Source: Paraescarpia echinospica
Lineage: Eukaryota; Annelida; Polychaeta; Sabellida; Siboglinidae
DNA length: 64,000 nt
NCBI GenBank assembly: GCA_020002185.1
Contig: CM034544.1
Span: 5,593,554-5,657,553 of the forward strand
Reading direction: 5' to 3'
The notes beneath the pieces are model-generated. The model made no database searches. It was not told the origin of the DNA and was given only the letters and a program-made list of their open reading frames with translations. Numbering within the stretch: the first letter of the stretch is position 1; every line of letters begins with the position of its first letter. Below are positions 23,088 to 37,539 of this stretch, piece by piece. Both the position numbers and the translations under genes were made by a program.

Positions 23088-23674
23088 TACATAGTAATTA
23101 CATAAATACATACATGCCTGCATACATATCCTAGCTTGATTATAGTTAGATGTAGCACTGTTGAACTGGTAGACTAAGCAATACATCAACTAAGCAGGCA
23201 ATACTGTCAATACCATTAGGTTTTATAAATTTTATATACAATTAATGTCACGTTCAGGCTAAATGCATTCAGTAGCTTGCAGTTGCATGTAACTGTGTGC
23301 AGACATGCGTGAATGTAAACACATGCATGCATATACATCACAGTGAGAACATGCATTCATCAATATCAGATGACATCTTAGTTATGTTCCCTCCAGTCAC
23401 TGATACAAGCATCTGGGACAGCTGTATTTTTGGATATCACCTTGGATAGGAGAGTTTATTGGTGAAACTATAATATAATTATTATTTGTTGGCCAGGCTT
23501 GAGCATTTTATTGTTGGCTGTATCTTTCAGATGACAAAAGAAAATCAGGATCAGAAATTGGGAAAGAGGAAATGAGAAATATCACAAATAGACAACCATA
23601 TTTAATGTGGGACTGAGGGGACAGATTGTGAGACTAAGACTACTTCTATCACAGAAACAGTGCATCATCATCAT

Positions 23675-25545
23675 CAGCATTTAAAGTGACCCATCTATAT
23701 CTTGAAAAATATTAAACCCAATACTTAAAGTAACCCATCTGTATCTTGAAAAATATTAAACCCAATACTTAAAGTGAACCATCTATATTTAAAAAAATAT
23801 TAAACCCAATACTTAAAGTGACCCATCTATATCTTGAAAAATATTAAATCCAATACTTAAAGTAACCCATCTATATCTTGAAAAATATTAAATCCAATAC
23901 TTAAAGTAACCCATCTGTATCTTGAAAAATATTAAACCCAATACTTAAAGTAACCCATCTGTATCTTGAAAAATATTAAACCCAATACTTAAAGTAACCC
24001 ATCTATATCTTGAAAAATATTAAACCCAATACTTAAAGTAACCCATCTATATCTTGAAAAATATTAAACCCAATACTTAAAGTAACCCATCTATATCTTG
24101 AAAAATATTAAACCCAATACTTAAAGTAACCCATCTATATCTTGAAAAATATTAAACCCAATACTTAAAGTAACCCATCTATATCTTGAAAAATATTAAA
24201 CCCAATACTTAAAGTAACCCATCTATATCTTGAAAAATATTAAACCCAATACTTAAAGTAACCCATCTATATCTTGAAAAATATTAAACCCAATACTTAA
24301 AGTAACCCATCTATATCTTGAAAAATATTAAACCCAATACTTAAAGTAACCCATCTATATCTTGAAAAATATTAAACCCAATACTTAAAGTAACCCATCT
24401 ATATCTTGAAAAATATTAAACCCAATACTTAAAGTAACCCATCTATATCTTGAAAAATATTAAACCCAATACTTAAAGTAACCCATCTATATCTTGAAAA
24501 ATATTAAATCCAATACTTAAAGTAACCCATCTATATCTTGAAAAATATTAAACCCAATACTTAAAGTAACCCATCTATATCTTGAAAAATATTAAACCCA
24601 ATACTTAAAGTAACCCATCTATATCTTGAAAAATATTAAACCCAATACTTAAAGTAACCCATCTGTATCTTGAAAAATATTAAACCCAATACTTAAAGTA
24701 ACCCATCTATATCTTGAAAAATATTAAACCCAATACTTAAAGTAACCCATCTATATCTTGAAAAATATTAAATCCAATACTTAAAGTAACCCATCTATAT
24801 CTTGAAAAATATTAAACCCAATACTTAAAGTAACCCATCTATATCTTGAAAAATATTAAACCCAATACTTAAAGTAACCCATCTATATCTTGAAAAATAT
24901 TAAACCCAATACTTAAAGTAACCCATCTATATCTTGAAAAATATTAAACCCAATACTTAAAGTAACCCATCTATATCTTGAAAAATATTAAACCCAATAC
25001 TTAAAGTAACCCATCTATATCTTGAAAAATATTAAACCCAATACTTAAAGTAACCCATCTATATCTTGAAAAATATTAAATCCAATACTAACCCATCTAT
25101 ATCTTGAAAAATATTAAACCCAATACTTAAAGTAACCCATCTATATGTTGAAAAATATTAAACCCAATACTTAAAGTAACCCATCTATATGTTGAAAAAT
25201 ATTAAACCCAATACTTAAAGTAACCCATCTATATCTTGAAAAATATTAAATCCAATACTTAAAGTAACCCATCTGTATCTTGAAAAATATTAAACCCAAT
25301 ACTTAAAGTAACCCATCTATATCTTGAAAAATATTAAATCCAATACTTAAAGTAACCCATCTGTATCTTGAAAAATATTAAACCCAATACTTAAAGTAAC
25401 TCATCTATATCTTGAAAAATATTAAACCCAATACTTAAAGTAACCCATCTATATCTTGAAAAATATTAAATCCAATACTTAAAGTAACCCATCTATATCT
25501 TGAAAAATATTAAACACAATACTTAAAGTAACCCTTCTGTATCTT
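23675..25545. repeat. 44-bp satellite array (copy A)
   Basis: About 42 units of 44 bp containing TTAAAGTAACCCATCTATAT and CTTGAAAAATATTAAACCCA. Very homogeneous (C/T and A/G single-base variants), with one truncated unit near 25,088. Confidence 0.97.
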
Positions 25546-25549
25546 GCAA

Positions 25550-26740
25550 ATATACCACAAAATATTTAAGTCACCCATTTATATATGGCAAACGACAAAA
25601 TAAAATAAACCAGTTTATGACAGGAAGATATAAACCAATCAATGGCAAATGTTTACAAAGCAGTAAATTATCTAATGAAAATTGTTACATATTCATTTAA
25701 GAGACAATAAACATTTCATATGATACGGATGATACCGCCATGTTGCCATAATCAGCTGATATATGTGACATAATTTAGCTACACAGATATGGTTATAGAA
25801 ATTACTACCACGGCACAAGGAGCATTATACATGTACCTTGGAATGTTACAACAATAGAAGCAGTATAAAATTGTAAACAGTCAACCATGACGCACCATTT
25901 CAGTAGTTTCAATAACACCCCTAGTTACATCAGATAATATATAAGCCTGCCTACTCTTTACAGCATTTCAAAAAAACTATAAATAATGTCAAGCAACTGT
26001 AAATAATGTTTAAATACTGCATGGAATACAAATTCACCATGAGCTATTATACACACACAAATCTAAACTTAAAATTAATGTCATTGGATATCATAAAAAA
26101 TATTCCATGCTTAAATACATTTGTTATTAGATATAACAACAAAATGTGTGTGTGTGTGTGCATGAGAGCATGCGTGCATGCATGTGTGAGTGCATGCATG
26201 CGTGTGTGAGTGTGTGCATGCGTGCATAAATAAATATGTACATGCATTCATGTCTAATAAATAATGTCTATCTTGTATACTGAAAATATCTCCCTGCAAA
26301 TGTGACACATATTAAAAAATACTCAAAACAAATTCTGACAATGCAGTGACTCTTTCAAGATTTTGGCTTTACACCCATAGATGTTGAATGATATACTGAA
26401 TCTGCTCCAAAGTCAGCCAAGTTTCCTTCAAGTATATAAAAACTCAGTAATCTGATCTGCCAGCAATCACAAATTGACTCTTTGCAGTGTGTCTTTGACT
26501 ACACAAAGAATCTACACAGTCATAAAGCGAATCTCATGTGCAATGTGGAGAAATCAACCAAATAAATGATAGGCCAAATAAATGATACACCAAATAAATT
26601 ATGTTTAATTATCTCATTTATACACCATCATGTAATGCAAGTATTCACAATTAATTTAACAAATGCCAAATGATATCACATAATCACAAACCTTGCAATG
26701 CATCGTACACAGATTGTATCGTTACACATGCGTTCATAGA
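25550..26740. other. Unique AT-rich region with a TG/ATGC microsatellite
   Basis: Contains a TG/CATG-rich patch at about 26,145-26,225; otherwise no recognisable gene or element. Confidence 0.5.
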
Positions 26741-26746
26741 CCTAGA

Positions 26747-27005
26747 GGTAAACTACAACACTCTAACAAACATTGGTACTGACATTAATCAACTGTCTCT
26801 GGCAGCTACGTCCTATATTCCTATAAGGCATATCAATATCACTATTGGCTAAGATTTACCACATCAGAGGGTACCCATTATGGTAAACTACAACACTCTA
26901 ACAAACATTGGTACTGACATTAATCAACTGTCTCTGGCAGCTACGTCCTATATTCCTATAAGGCATATCAATATCACTATTGGCTAAGATTTACCACATC
27001 AGAGG
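26747..27005. repeat. Two-copy ~135-bp repeat leading into the 67-bp array
   Basis: A segment starting GGTAAACTACAACACTCTAA at 26,747 is repeated at 26,882. Its end contains the first 67-bp array sequence (CTATTGGCTAAGATTTACCA). Confidence 0.9.
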
Positions 27006-30000
27006 GTACCCTTTATGCATGTAAGTACACAGGGTATATATCACTATTGGCTAAGATTTACCACATCAGAGGGTACCCATTATGCATGTAAGTACACAGG
27101 GTATATATCACTATTGGCTAAGATTTACCACATCAGAGGGTACCCATTATGCATGTAAGTACACAGGGTATATATCACTATTGGCTAAGATTTACCACAT
27201 CAGAGGGAATCCATTATGCATGTAAGTACACAGGGTATACCTCACTATTGGCTAAGATTTACCACATCAGAGGGTACCCATTATGCATGTAAGTACACAG
27301 GGTATATATCACTATTGGCTAAGATTTACTACATCAGAGGGTACCCTTTATGCATGTAAGTACACAGGGTATATATCACTATTGGCTAAGATTTACCACA
27401 TCAGAGGGTACCCATTATGCATGTAAGTACACAGGGTATATATCACTATTGGCTAAGATTTACCACATCAGAGGGTACCCATTATGCATGTAAGTACACA
27501 GGGTATATATCACTATTGGCTAAGATTTACCGCATCAGAGGGTACCCATTATGCATGTAAGTACACAGGGTATATATCACTATTGGATAAGATTTACCAC
27601 ATCAGAGGGTACCCTTTATGCATGTAAGTACACAGGGTATATATCACTATTGGCTAAGATTTACCACATCAGAGGGTACCCATTATGCATGTAAGTACAC
27701 AGGGTATATATCACTATTGGCTAAGATTTACCACATCAGAGGGTACCCTTTATGCATGTAAGTACACAGGGTATATATCACTATTGGCTAAGATTTACCA
27801 CATCAGAGGGTACCCATTATGCATGTAAGTACACAGGGTATATATCACTATTGGCTAAGATTTACCACATCAGAGGGTACCCATTATGCATGTAAGTACA
27901 CAGGGTATATATCACTATTGGCTAAGATTTACCACATCAGAGGGTACCCATTATGCATGTAAGTACACAGGGTATATATCACTATTGGCTAAGATTTACC
28001 ACATCAGAGGGTACCCTTTATGCACATGTAAGTACACAGGTATATATATCAATTATTGGCTAAGATTTCCAATACATCAGAGGAAAAACCCTTTAAGTAA
28101 TAAGCACAGGGTATATATCACTCATTGGCTAAGATTTCCACCACACATCAGAGTGGCACCCTTTATGCATGTGGGTACACAGGGTATACATCACTATTGG
28201 CTAAGATTTACCACATCAGAGGGTACCCTTTATGCATGTAAGTACACAGGGTATATATCACTATTGGCTAAGATTTACCACATCAGAGGGTACCCTTTAT
28301 GCATGTAAGTACACAGGGTATATATCACTATTGGCTAAGATTTACCACATCAGAGGGTATCCTTTATGCATGTAAGTACACAGGGTATATATCACTATTG
28401 TCTAAGATTTACCACATCAGAGGGTACCCTTTATGCGTGTAAGTACACAGGGTATATATCACTATTGGCTAAGATTTACCACATCAGAGGGTACCCTTTA
28501 TGCATGTAAGTACACAGGGTATATATCACTATTGGCTAAGATTTACCACATCAGAGGGTACCCTTTATGCATGTAAGTACACAGGGTATATATCACTATT
28601 GGCTAAGATTTACCACATCAGAGGGTACCCATTACGCATGTAAGTACACAGGGTATATATCACTATTGGCTAAGATTTTACTACATCAGAGGGTATCCAT
28701 TATGCATGTAAGTATACAGGGTATACATCACTTCATTGGCTAAGATTTCCACTACATCAGAGGGTACCCATTATGCATGTGGGCACACAGGGTATATATC
28801 ACTATTGGCTAAGATTTACTGACTGTGAGGGCACCCATTATGCATGTAAAGTACACAGGGTATATATCACCATTGGCTAAGATTTACTACATCAGAGGGT
28901 ACCCATTATGCATGTAAGTACACAGGGTATATATCACTATTGGCTAAGATTTACCACATCAGAGGGTATCCATTATGCATGTAAGTACACAGGGTATACA
29001 TCACTATTGGCTAAGATTTACCACATCAGAGGGTACCCATTATGCATGTAAGTACACAGGGTATATATCACTATTGGCTAAGATTTACTACATCAGAGGG
29101 TACCCTTTATGCATGTAAGTACACAGGGTATATATCACTATTGGCTAAGATTTACCACATCAGAGGGTACCCATTATGCATGTAAGTACACAGGGTATAT
29201 ATCACTATTGGCTAAGATTTACCACATCAGAGGGTATCCATTATGCATGTAAGTACACAGGGTATACATCACTATTGGCTAAGATTTACCACATCAGAGG
29301 GTACCCATTATGCATGTAAGTACACAGGGTATATATCACTATTGGCTAAGATTTACTACATCAGAGGGTACCCATTATGCATGTAAGTACACAGGGTATA
29401 TATCACTATTGGCTAAGATTTACTACATCAGAGGGTACCTATTATGCATGTAAGTACACAGGGTCTATATCACTATTGGCTAAGATTTACCACATCAGAG
29501 GGTACCCATTACGCATGTAAGTACACAGGGTATATATCACTATTGGCTAAGATTTACCACATCAGAGGGTACCCATTATGCATGTAAGTACACAGGGTAT
29601 ATATCACTATTGGCTAAGATTTACCACATCAGAGGGTACCCATTATGCATGTAAGTACACAGGGTATATATCACTATTGGCTAAGATTTACCACATCAGA
29701 GGGTACCCATTATGCATGTAAGTACACAGGGTATATATCACTATTGTCTAAGATTTACCACATCAGAGGGTACCCTTTATGCGTGTAAGTACACAGGGTA
29801 TATATCACTATTGGCTAAGATTTACCACATCAGAGGGTACCCTTTATGCATGTAAGTACACAGGGTATATATCACTATTGGCTAAGATTTACCACATCAG
29901 AGGGTACCCTTTATGCATGTAAGTACACAGGGTATATATCACTATTGGCTAAGATTTACCACATCAGAGGGTACCCTTTATGCATGTAAGTACACAGGGT

Positions 30001-31143
30001 ATATATCACTATTGGCTAAGATTTACCACATCAGAGGGTATCCATTATGCATGTAAGTACACAGGGTATACATCACTATTGGCTAAGATTTACCACATCA
30101 GAGGGTACCCATTATGCATGTAAGTACACAGGGTATATATCACTATTGGCTAAGATTTACTACATCAGAGGGTACCCATTATGCATGTAAGTACACAGGG
30201 TATATATCACTATTGGCTAAGATTTACTACATCAGAGGGTACCTATTATGCATGTAAGTACACAGGGTCTATATCACTATTGGCTAAGATTTACCACATC
30301 AGAGGGTACCCATTATGCATGTAAGTACACAGGGTATATATCACTATTGGCTAAGATTTACTACATCAGAGAGTACCCTTTACGCATGTAAGTACACAGG
30401 GTATATATCACTATTGGCTAAGATTTACCACATCAGAGGGTACCCATTATGCATGTAAGTACACAGGGTATATATCACTATTGGCTAAGATTTACCACAT
30501 CAGAGGGTACCCATTATGCATGTAAGTACACAGGGTATATATCACTATTGGCTAAGATTTACCACATCAGAGGGTACCCATTATGCATGTAAGTACACAG
30601 GGTATATATCACTATTGTCTAAGATTTACCACATCAGAGGGTACCCTTTATGCGTGTAAGTACACAGGGTATATATCACTATTGGCTAAGATTTACCACA
30701 TCAGAGGGTACCCTTTATGCATGTAAGTACACAGGGTATATATCACTATTGGCTAAGATTTACCACATCAGAGGGTACCCTTTATGCATGTAAGTACACA
30801 GGGTATATATCACTATTGGCTAAGATTTACCACATCAGAGGGTACCCTTTATGCATGTAAGTACACAGGGTATATATCACTATTGGCTAAGATTTACCAC
30901 ATCAGAGGGTATCCATTATGCATGTAAGTACACAGGGTATACATCACTATTGGCTAAGATTTACCACATCAGAGGGTACCCATTATGCATGTAAGTACAC
31001 AGGGTATATATCACTATTGGCTAAGATTTACTACATCAGAGGGTACCCATTATGCATGTAAGTACACAGGGTATATATCACTATTGGCTAAGATTTACTA
31101 CATCAGAGGGTACCTATTATGCATGTAAGTACACAGGGTATAT
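26985..31143. repeat. 67-bp satellite array with higher-order structure
   Basis: About 62 units of 67 bp (AAGTACACAGGGTATATATC ... GAGGGTACCCATTATGCATG). Variant marker 'TTGTCTAAG' at 28,401, 29,747 and 30,618, and 'ACCTATTATG' at 29,437, 30,241 and 31,112, recur at whole multiples of 67 (871 = 13 units, 804 = 12 units), showing block duplication. Two clusters of damaged units lie at about 28,020-28,175 and 28,670-28,860. Confidence 0.96.
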
Positions 31144-31279
31144 ATATTACGTGGTTTTATTAGGAATTTTACTGACCTGGTTTTGTTATTATGATTTTTA
31201 ATACACTGCTGATAGTATACTAGTTGGCCGATATATTTTCATAGCAATAAATATTTAGTTGATATATATTACATAAATA

Positions 31280-31446
31280 TGTATATATACACACACAAAC
31301 ATGCATACATGTACACACACACATGCACACACGCACGCACGCACACACACGCACGCATACACACACACACACACACACGTACACATACTGCACATGAAAG
31401 CAAGCATGTATAAATGCACACATGCACCCATGTACAGGCACACGTG

Positions 31447-31488
<42 letters not shown>

Positions 31489-31492
31489 CATA
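31280..31492. repeat. CA-rich compound microsatellite
   Basis: CA and CACG runs with a less repetitive centre; no gene. Confidence 0.93.
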
Positions 31493-31494
31493 TA

Positions 31495-32650
31495 CAAACC
31501 CAGAGAAGCACCTATGGTTGTCGTTTTTTTGTGCATTTCATCATACTGTCAGGCTATGTTCTAAATTTTACTCGCATAAATAAATGTTGAATTAATGTTA
31601 TTTTTCCCTTTTTTCCAACAGTGCTAAAGACACTTGATTCATTGCGTTCTTCGCAATCACATTTCAAGTGTACTGTCTTTTATTCCGTTTAGCACACCTC
31701 ATTATGCTATAAATATTTAATTCACTGCCGTCTGTCTAGTATATTGGCACAGAATGCTGTACATTTTTAATGTTTCCTAGTTAGTCTTGCTCAATAGACT
31801 ATGAATATTTGATCAAATAGTAAGTGTGGCCTCCAGACCTTAATCTGGATAAATGTTCTAGAGGCTGTCTCACTGACTAAACTAATGCTTTATTCATTTT
31901 ACATACATGTATAATTACACAAATTACTCATAATATAAACCAGACTTTATGTCAAATAGTTGTTATGATAAAATATAAATATGGTTTTTTCAAATACCAA
32001 AGTGCATGCTATTTAAAAATGTTTAATGTAAATGCATTTCCATGTGAATCTTCTTGCACATAATCAAATAAATCATCAAATAAATGTACAGTATTTGGTG
32101 GATAGTGGATCAATAAATACAATATATAATATTCTGGTTTCTGAAAAACTCAAATACAAGTATACACAAAGTCTTTGTATTTAACTACAAATACATATTT
32201 AGCCCGAGCATGATCTACTGTATGAATTATTATTAACAACACCAAAATACCTGTCCTCTGAGGTCTGAGACCAAGCAACCAAGTCCTCAGTTTGATATCA
32301 TGTCCATAATGTATGAGACGGCACTATAACAGTACACACACACTGATGCATGAGGCAGCTTTGAGAGGTATTTGTACCAAATGCTTGCCAAGAAGTGTAT
32401 CTATCTGAACAGTGTGTTCTGAAATACATTGCCAAAGAGTAGATCAGAGGCCACGGAACCAAACGAACATAAAAAGAAGTGAGCTCTGCACCTGGGAGGG
32501 TATGCACTTATAAATTCCCAAAGTCAGCATATTAATACGGATAATTTTGGTGTTTGTGATTGAGTAAACATATCCTTCCTCATCTTATCAAATCGGGGCC
32601 ACTCTCGTGTGTACACAGACACGTTTTGCTCCATGCACGACTGCCTTTTG
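31495..32650. other. Unique AT-rich region, nothing recognised
   Basis: No conserved reading frame, RNA gene or element identified on either strand. Confidence 0.5.
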
Positions 32651-32654
32651 TGGA

Positions 32655-33116
32655 ACTTAGGCCGCTATGAAATCAACAGCTGCGGGCATTTAAATCATCT
32701 CTATAGAAGTGTCTCTTTCCTGTCCCTAATATAGCTGCAATGACCGCTATATCTGCGGTCAGGAACTAACCGCTAATACAAGAGGTCAAGAACTGGGTCA
32801 CACACACCCAAGAAATTTGACTGATGTATTCTATGCTGACTGCACAATTGCCTTTTTGTGCCTGTCATGCGTGACATTTTAAGTCTATATGCAACATTCA
32901 TCAAAACCTGACAATGACACAGGAACTTAGACTGCTGTAAAATGAACAGCTGCGGGCATTTAGCCCAGCTCTATAGAAGTGTCTTTCCTGTTCTCAATAT
33001 AGCTGCACTGACCACTATATCTGGGGTCAGGAACTGACAGCTTATACAACAGAGGTCAAGAACTGAGTCACAGGTACCCAAGAAATGTGACTGATGTACT
33101 CTATGGTGAAGAAATA
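32655..33116. repeat. Tandem pair of ~190-bp modules
   Basis: 32,655-32,842 and 32,926-33,116 share GAACTTAG, AACAGCTGCGGGCATTTA, CTCTATAGAAGTGTCT, ATATAGCTGCA and AGGTCAAGAACT in order. Function unknown. Confidence 0.8.
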
Positions 33117-33164
33117 GATGGGCATTTCAAATGTGGGTTGTGTTGTGTTGGTTGATCGAGTGTT

Positions 33165-33640
33165 GTGGACTGAGTGTTGTGAACCAAATGTCATGGACCA
33201 AGTGTTGTGGACCAAGTGTTGTAGACCAAATGTCACAGACCAAGTGTCATGGACCAAGCGTTGTCGACCAAGTGTTATTGACCAAGTGTTGTAGACCAAG
33301 TGTTATTGACCAAGTGTTGTGGACCAAGGGTTATTGACCAAGTGTTATTGACCAAATGTAGTGGACAAAATGCCAAAGACCAAGTGTCATGAACCAAGTG
33401 TCGTGGACCAAGTGTTGTGGACCAAGTATTATTGACCAAGTGTTATGGACCAAGTGTTATTGACCAAGTGTTGTAGACCAAGTGTTATGGACCAAGTGTT
33501 ATTGACCAAGTGATGTAGACTGAGTTTTGTGGGCCAAATGTCATGGATCAAGAGTTGTGGTCTAAGTGTCATGGACCAAGTGTTGTGAACCAAGTGTTGT
33601 TGATCAAGTGTTGTGGGCCAAGTGTCACAGACCAAGGGCC
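33165..33640. repeat. 14-bp GACCAAGTGTTNTN array, locus 1
   Basis: About 33 units of 14 bp such as GACCAAGTGTTGTG. Because 14 is not divisible by 3, all frames read through related peptides (DQVLWTK and similar). Same family as 38,050-39,045. Confidence 0.95.
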
Positions 33641-33689
33641 AGATGCATGTGTCTAGACTAGCGTAGGTGCTGCCTATGCTCTACATCCG

Positions 33690-34207
33690 GGCTAACTGGA
33701 TAAAACATGTAACGTATAACCGTAAAATTTATAACCCTAAAACATGTAACATATAACCCGAAAACTTATAACCCTAAAACATGTAGCATATAGCCCTAAA
33801 ACTTATAACCCTAATTCATGTAGGATATGACCCTACGACATTTACCATTGCATGCATGCTTGAGCGAATGGATGGCATGTTGTAGAGTTTAGGCTGTAAG
33901 CAGAACGTGTTTTACAAAAGAAATGCTATGTTTATATCTCTCATTGTGACCAATTATAGTCATGAAGTCCCCCAATGGTGATGATGATTCACAATTGGTC
34001 ACTGTTCAAATAACTAGTGGGAGCTAATAAATTATTACTGGGGAGTGGTGGTGGAACAGTGCTGTAATGTTGATCAAAAGAACTGTGGTTCAAATCCTGG
34101 TACCCTGATCATTTGACTCCTGAATCTTTTGGAAGAGACTTTATAAGTAATTGTTCCCTTCTATCTGGTATCTATGCTAGGTGAAGTAAAAGATCCCATG
34201 CAGGGCG
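33690..34207. repeat. Partial, more diverged third copy of the 19.1-19.86 kb segment
   Basis: Contains a short CCCTAAAACATGTAAC array, then a long match (CATTTACCATTGCATGCATG, CTTGAGCGAATGGATGGCAT and onward) to 19,455-19,860 including the SINE-like unit, with several small deletions. Clearly older than the A/B pair. Confidence 0.9.
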
Positions 34208-34209
34208 TT

Positions 34210-34790
34210 GAAAGAAGAAATGAAAAATAAACTTGTAAGAAGAATAAATTAAATTGATAATTTGATACATAGCTTACGATAAAGTTATGATAATGACCAA
34301 GTTACTAGACTCGATTAAAAAGGAGAAGTTTTACGATATAACATCGCCAAGGTTGAATTAAAACCCGAGGCGATGCCAACATTATGTCTAAGCGTCAAAC
34401 GTCCAATTTGTTTTCAGACAGTACGTCTTAATTCAACCATTGACATATATTCAAGAAAACATTACTACTGTGTAATTATCAGTTGCACAAGAAACTTTTA
34501 GAGGTAGTAGGCAGGACTATAAGCTTTTGAAAACTTAATTTTCAGAAACAAATTAAATGTGTGTTAATGGCAGTGTTATAATTGCCATTATTATCATAAC
34601 AGCATAATGACAATATTTTATTACATAATAATAAAGGCATTATACCAGCAATTATATTATAAAATGGAAAACTAAAGGTAATTACAATAAAGTAGAAATA
34701 CAATAATTCAAAAAATTAAATTATTATGAAAATAAAAATTGTAATTTACCTCAGCCATGTAGTATTAGAGTTTTAGACTATCCCTCTACT
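34210..34790. other. Unique AT-rich region
   Basis: No gene or element recognised. Confidence 0.5.
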
Positions 34791-37330
34791 TTGATATATA
34801 TATCGAGTTCAATACTCAATATTATATTGAAGTATCATGATACTACAAAATATTGGTATCTAGCTTTCACATGTATCATGATAGTTCGGTAAAAACATAC
34901 TTTGATATATTTATTATTGAACCAACTCTAATCTACACAATTGTACAGGCTAAATTTCTATATTGAATTAATAAAATAAAAAACATGGTGGGGAGCTGCT
35001 GTTTAATCTTCACTTATCTCATCAGTGCTTTAAAGCATTTTTTATTTTGACAAAATTGTCAAAATAAAAAATGTACTTGTGATTACAGTGAAATTCATTG
35101 TAATAACCATAATAATTCATTGTAATAACCATAATAATTCATTGTAATAACCATAATAATTCATTGCAATAACCATAATAATCATTCAATAATGGTGAGT
35201 GTCAAACCATCTACTAACTATCGGTCCTTGTTCAATATTACATTTTTAAAAGTATTGTGATACTATCTAGATGAAATATCAATATAGAAGTATATATAGG
35301 TGTTGCGATACTTTGATACATTAACCACTGATCTAGTGCTGGTTCAATATCAAAATATCGTGACACTATCTAGATACATTGACACATTAACCACTGATCT
35401 ACTGCTGGTTCAATATCAAAATATCGTGACACTATCTAGATACATTGATACATTAACCACTGATCTAGTACTGGTTCAATATCAAAATATTGTGACACTA
35501 TCTAGATACTTTGATACATTAACCACTGATCTAGTGCTGGTTCAATATCAAAGTATCGTGACACTATCTAGATACATTGATACATTAACCACTGATCTAG
35601 TGCTGGTTCAATATCAAAATATTGTGACACTATCTAGATACTTTGATACATTAACCACTGATCTAGTGCTGGTTCAATATCAAAATATCGTGACACTATC
35701 TAGATACTTTGATACATTAACCACTGATCTAGTGCTGGTTCAATATCAAAATATCGTGACCCTATCTAGATACTTTGATACATTAACCACTGATCTAGTG
35801 GTGGTTCAATATCAAAATATCGTGACACTATCTAGATACTTTGATACATTAACCACTGATCTAGTGCTGGTTCAATATCAAAGTATCGTGACACCGCAGA
35901 CAAAATGTCAGTATAGAATTTTCATACAAATTGCGATTCTTTTATATATAAAGTGTCAACCTAGTGCTGGTTCGAAATTCAATACATCAGATTAATAACA
36001 TTGGAGCATCATGACACCATAAAGTATCGGAACTGAACTTTCACAAGTATTACGATACTTTGATATATTGGGAGTCAAATTTAGTGCTGTTTTAAAATAT
36101 TATATATCAAAGTATCGGGACAATACAAAGAATCAGAGTTTAACTTTCACAGATTGGTATATCGATTGTTGATATATTGCTGTTTGATATCTAATATATC
36201 ATCAAGATTCTATGAACTATCGGTATCAGACTTTAACTAATAGCCCATTACTTTAATATATATATAAAATTTTATATATATTATAGTGTTGATTTAGTGC
36301 TGGATTGACACTCAATATTCAAAACAATTATAACAAAATTGAAAGTTACATTTACCTCAGCAATGCAGTATTTAATTTTTGCAAGTGTAGTGACACATCA
36401 ATACATGACATGTTGATCTAGTGGTGTACCTATGGCAGTATATTGAACTTTCACAAGTATTTTGTACAACAACAATATTTCATTATACTGAGTGTCACAC
36501 TAGTGCTGGTTCGATATCAAATATATCCACATATCATATAATACGATAATGCAAAGTATCTGTTCAAACTTTCACAAGTATCGTGACTATTCAGTAAATA
36601 TATTCGATGTTGATTTGGTGATGTGGATCGATACTCACTATTGTACTGAATGTCATAGTATTAGGAAGATGAAGTATGTCAATGTAATAGTATATAAAAA
36701 TATATAGATTAAAGTATCAGCACCATGCTTTCATGTATCATACATCTATGTATTGAGTATTGATCTAGTTCTTGATCGAATACTTGATGTATCAAACTAT
36801 TGTGATATATCAAAGTATCAGTATCGATCTTTCACAAGTTTCACAACACACTGTACATTGATATCATGGGTATTTATATACTGCTGGATCAATACTCGAT
36901 ACATCAAAATATTATGATATAATTATTATATATATATATATATATATCAAACTCAAAGTGTCAGTATCGAACTTTCGCATGTATCACAATACATTGATAT
37001 ATTGAGTGTTAATCTAGTGCCGGATTGATACTCGATACATCACGATTCAACAAACTATGAAACTTTTACAGGTATCACAATATATCAAGTATTGATCTAA
37101 TGCTGGATCGATACACGAAATATCCATGCATCAATGATACTACAAATTAACAGTATCAAGCTTTAACAAATATCACACAACTTTGATATACTGAGTGCCA
37201 ATTTACTCACGTTTTGATATTCAATAGTATATCAAAGAAGTATTACGAAATTTTGTTTTTAAATGGTATTGAATTTACATAAATACTTCAATACTGTGAG
37301 TGATATATTGAGTGCCGAACCAGCAGGATG
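34790..37330. repeat. Decayed repeat field with a 66-bp core array
   Basis: A homogeneous core at about 35,321-35,900 has nine 66-bp units (AACCACTGATCTAGTGCTGG ... GATACTTTGATACATT). Flanks carry increasingly diverged copies (TCAATACTCGATA, AAAGTATCG motifs). 66 is divisible by 3, which explains the 231-codon frame at 35300-35995; no ATPase or other family match. Confidence 0.88.
35095..35178. repeat. 22-bp tandem repeat, about four copies
   Basis: Units containing ATTCATTGTAATAACCATAA. Confidence 0.92.
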
Positions 37331-37539
37331 TGCACTGTTATATGGTTCATGATCTACTATATCAATAAATAAATCAGATCCACTGATGGGATATATCACA
37401 ACACTTTTGTTGTTGTAGTTCATTCAATACCCATGGCATTGGCCATCTAGTAAACAAGTCACATGACATATCTATTCACATCTTTATCATTGTCTGCTTA
37501 CAACTTAATTCAAAAGAAATCACGTACGTATGCACACTA

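Noticed and set aside
23675..25545. Regular 44-bp repeats as a CRISPR array
   Set aside because: Units are contiguous with no unique spacers and the context is a eukaryotic intron or flank; the same applies to the 43-bp and 67-bp arrays.
35300..35995. 231-codon repeat frame (TLTTDLVLVQYQNIV units)
   Set aside because: Explained by nine 66-bp units divisible by 3; flanking older units are full of stops.
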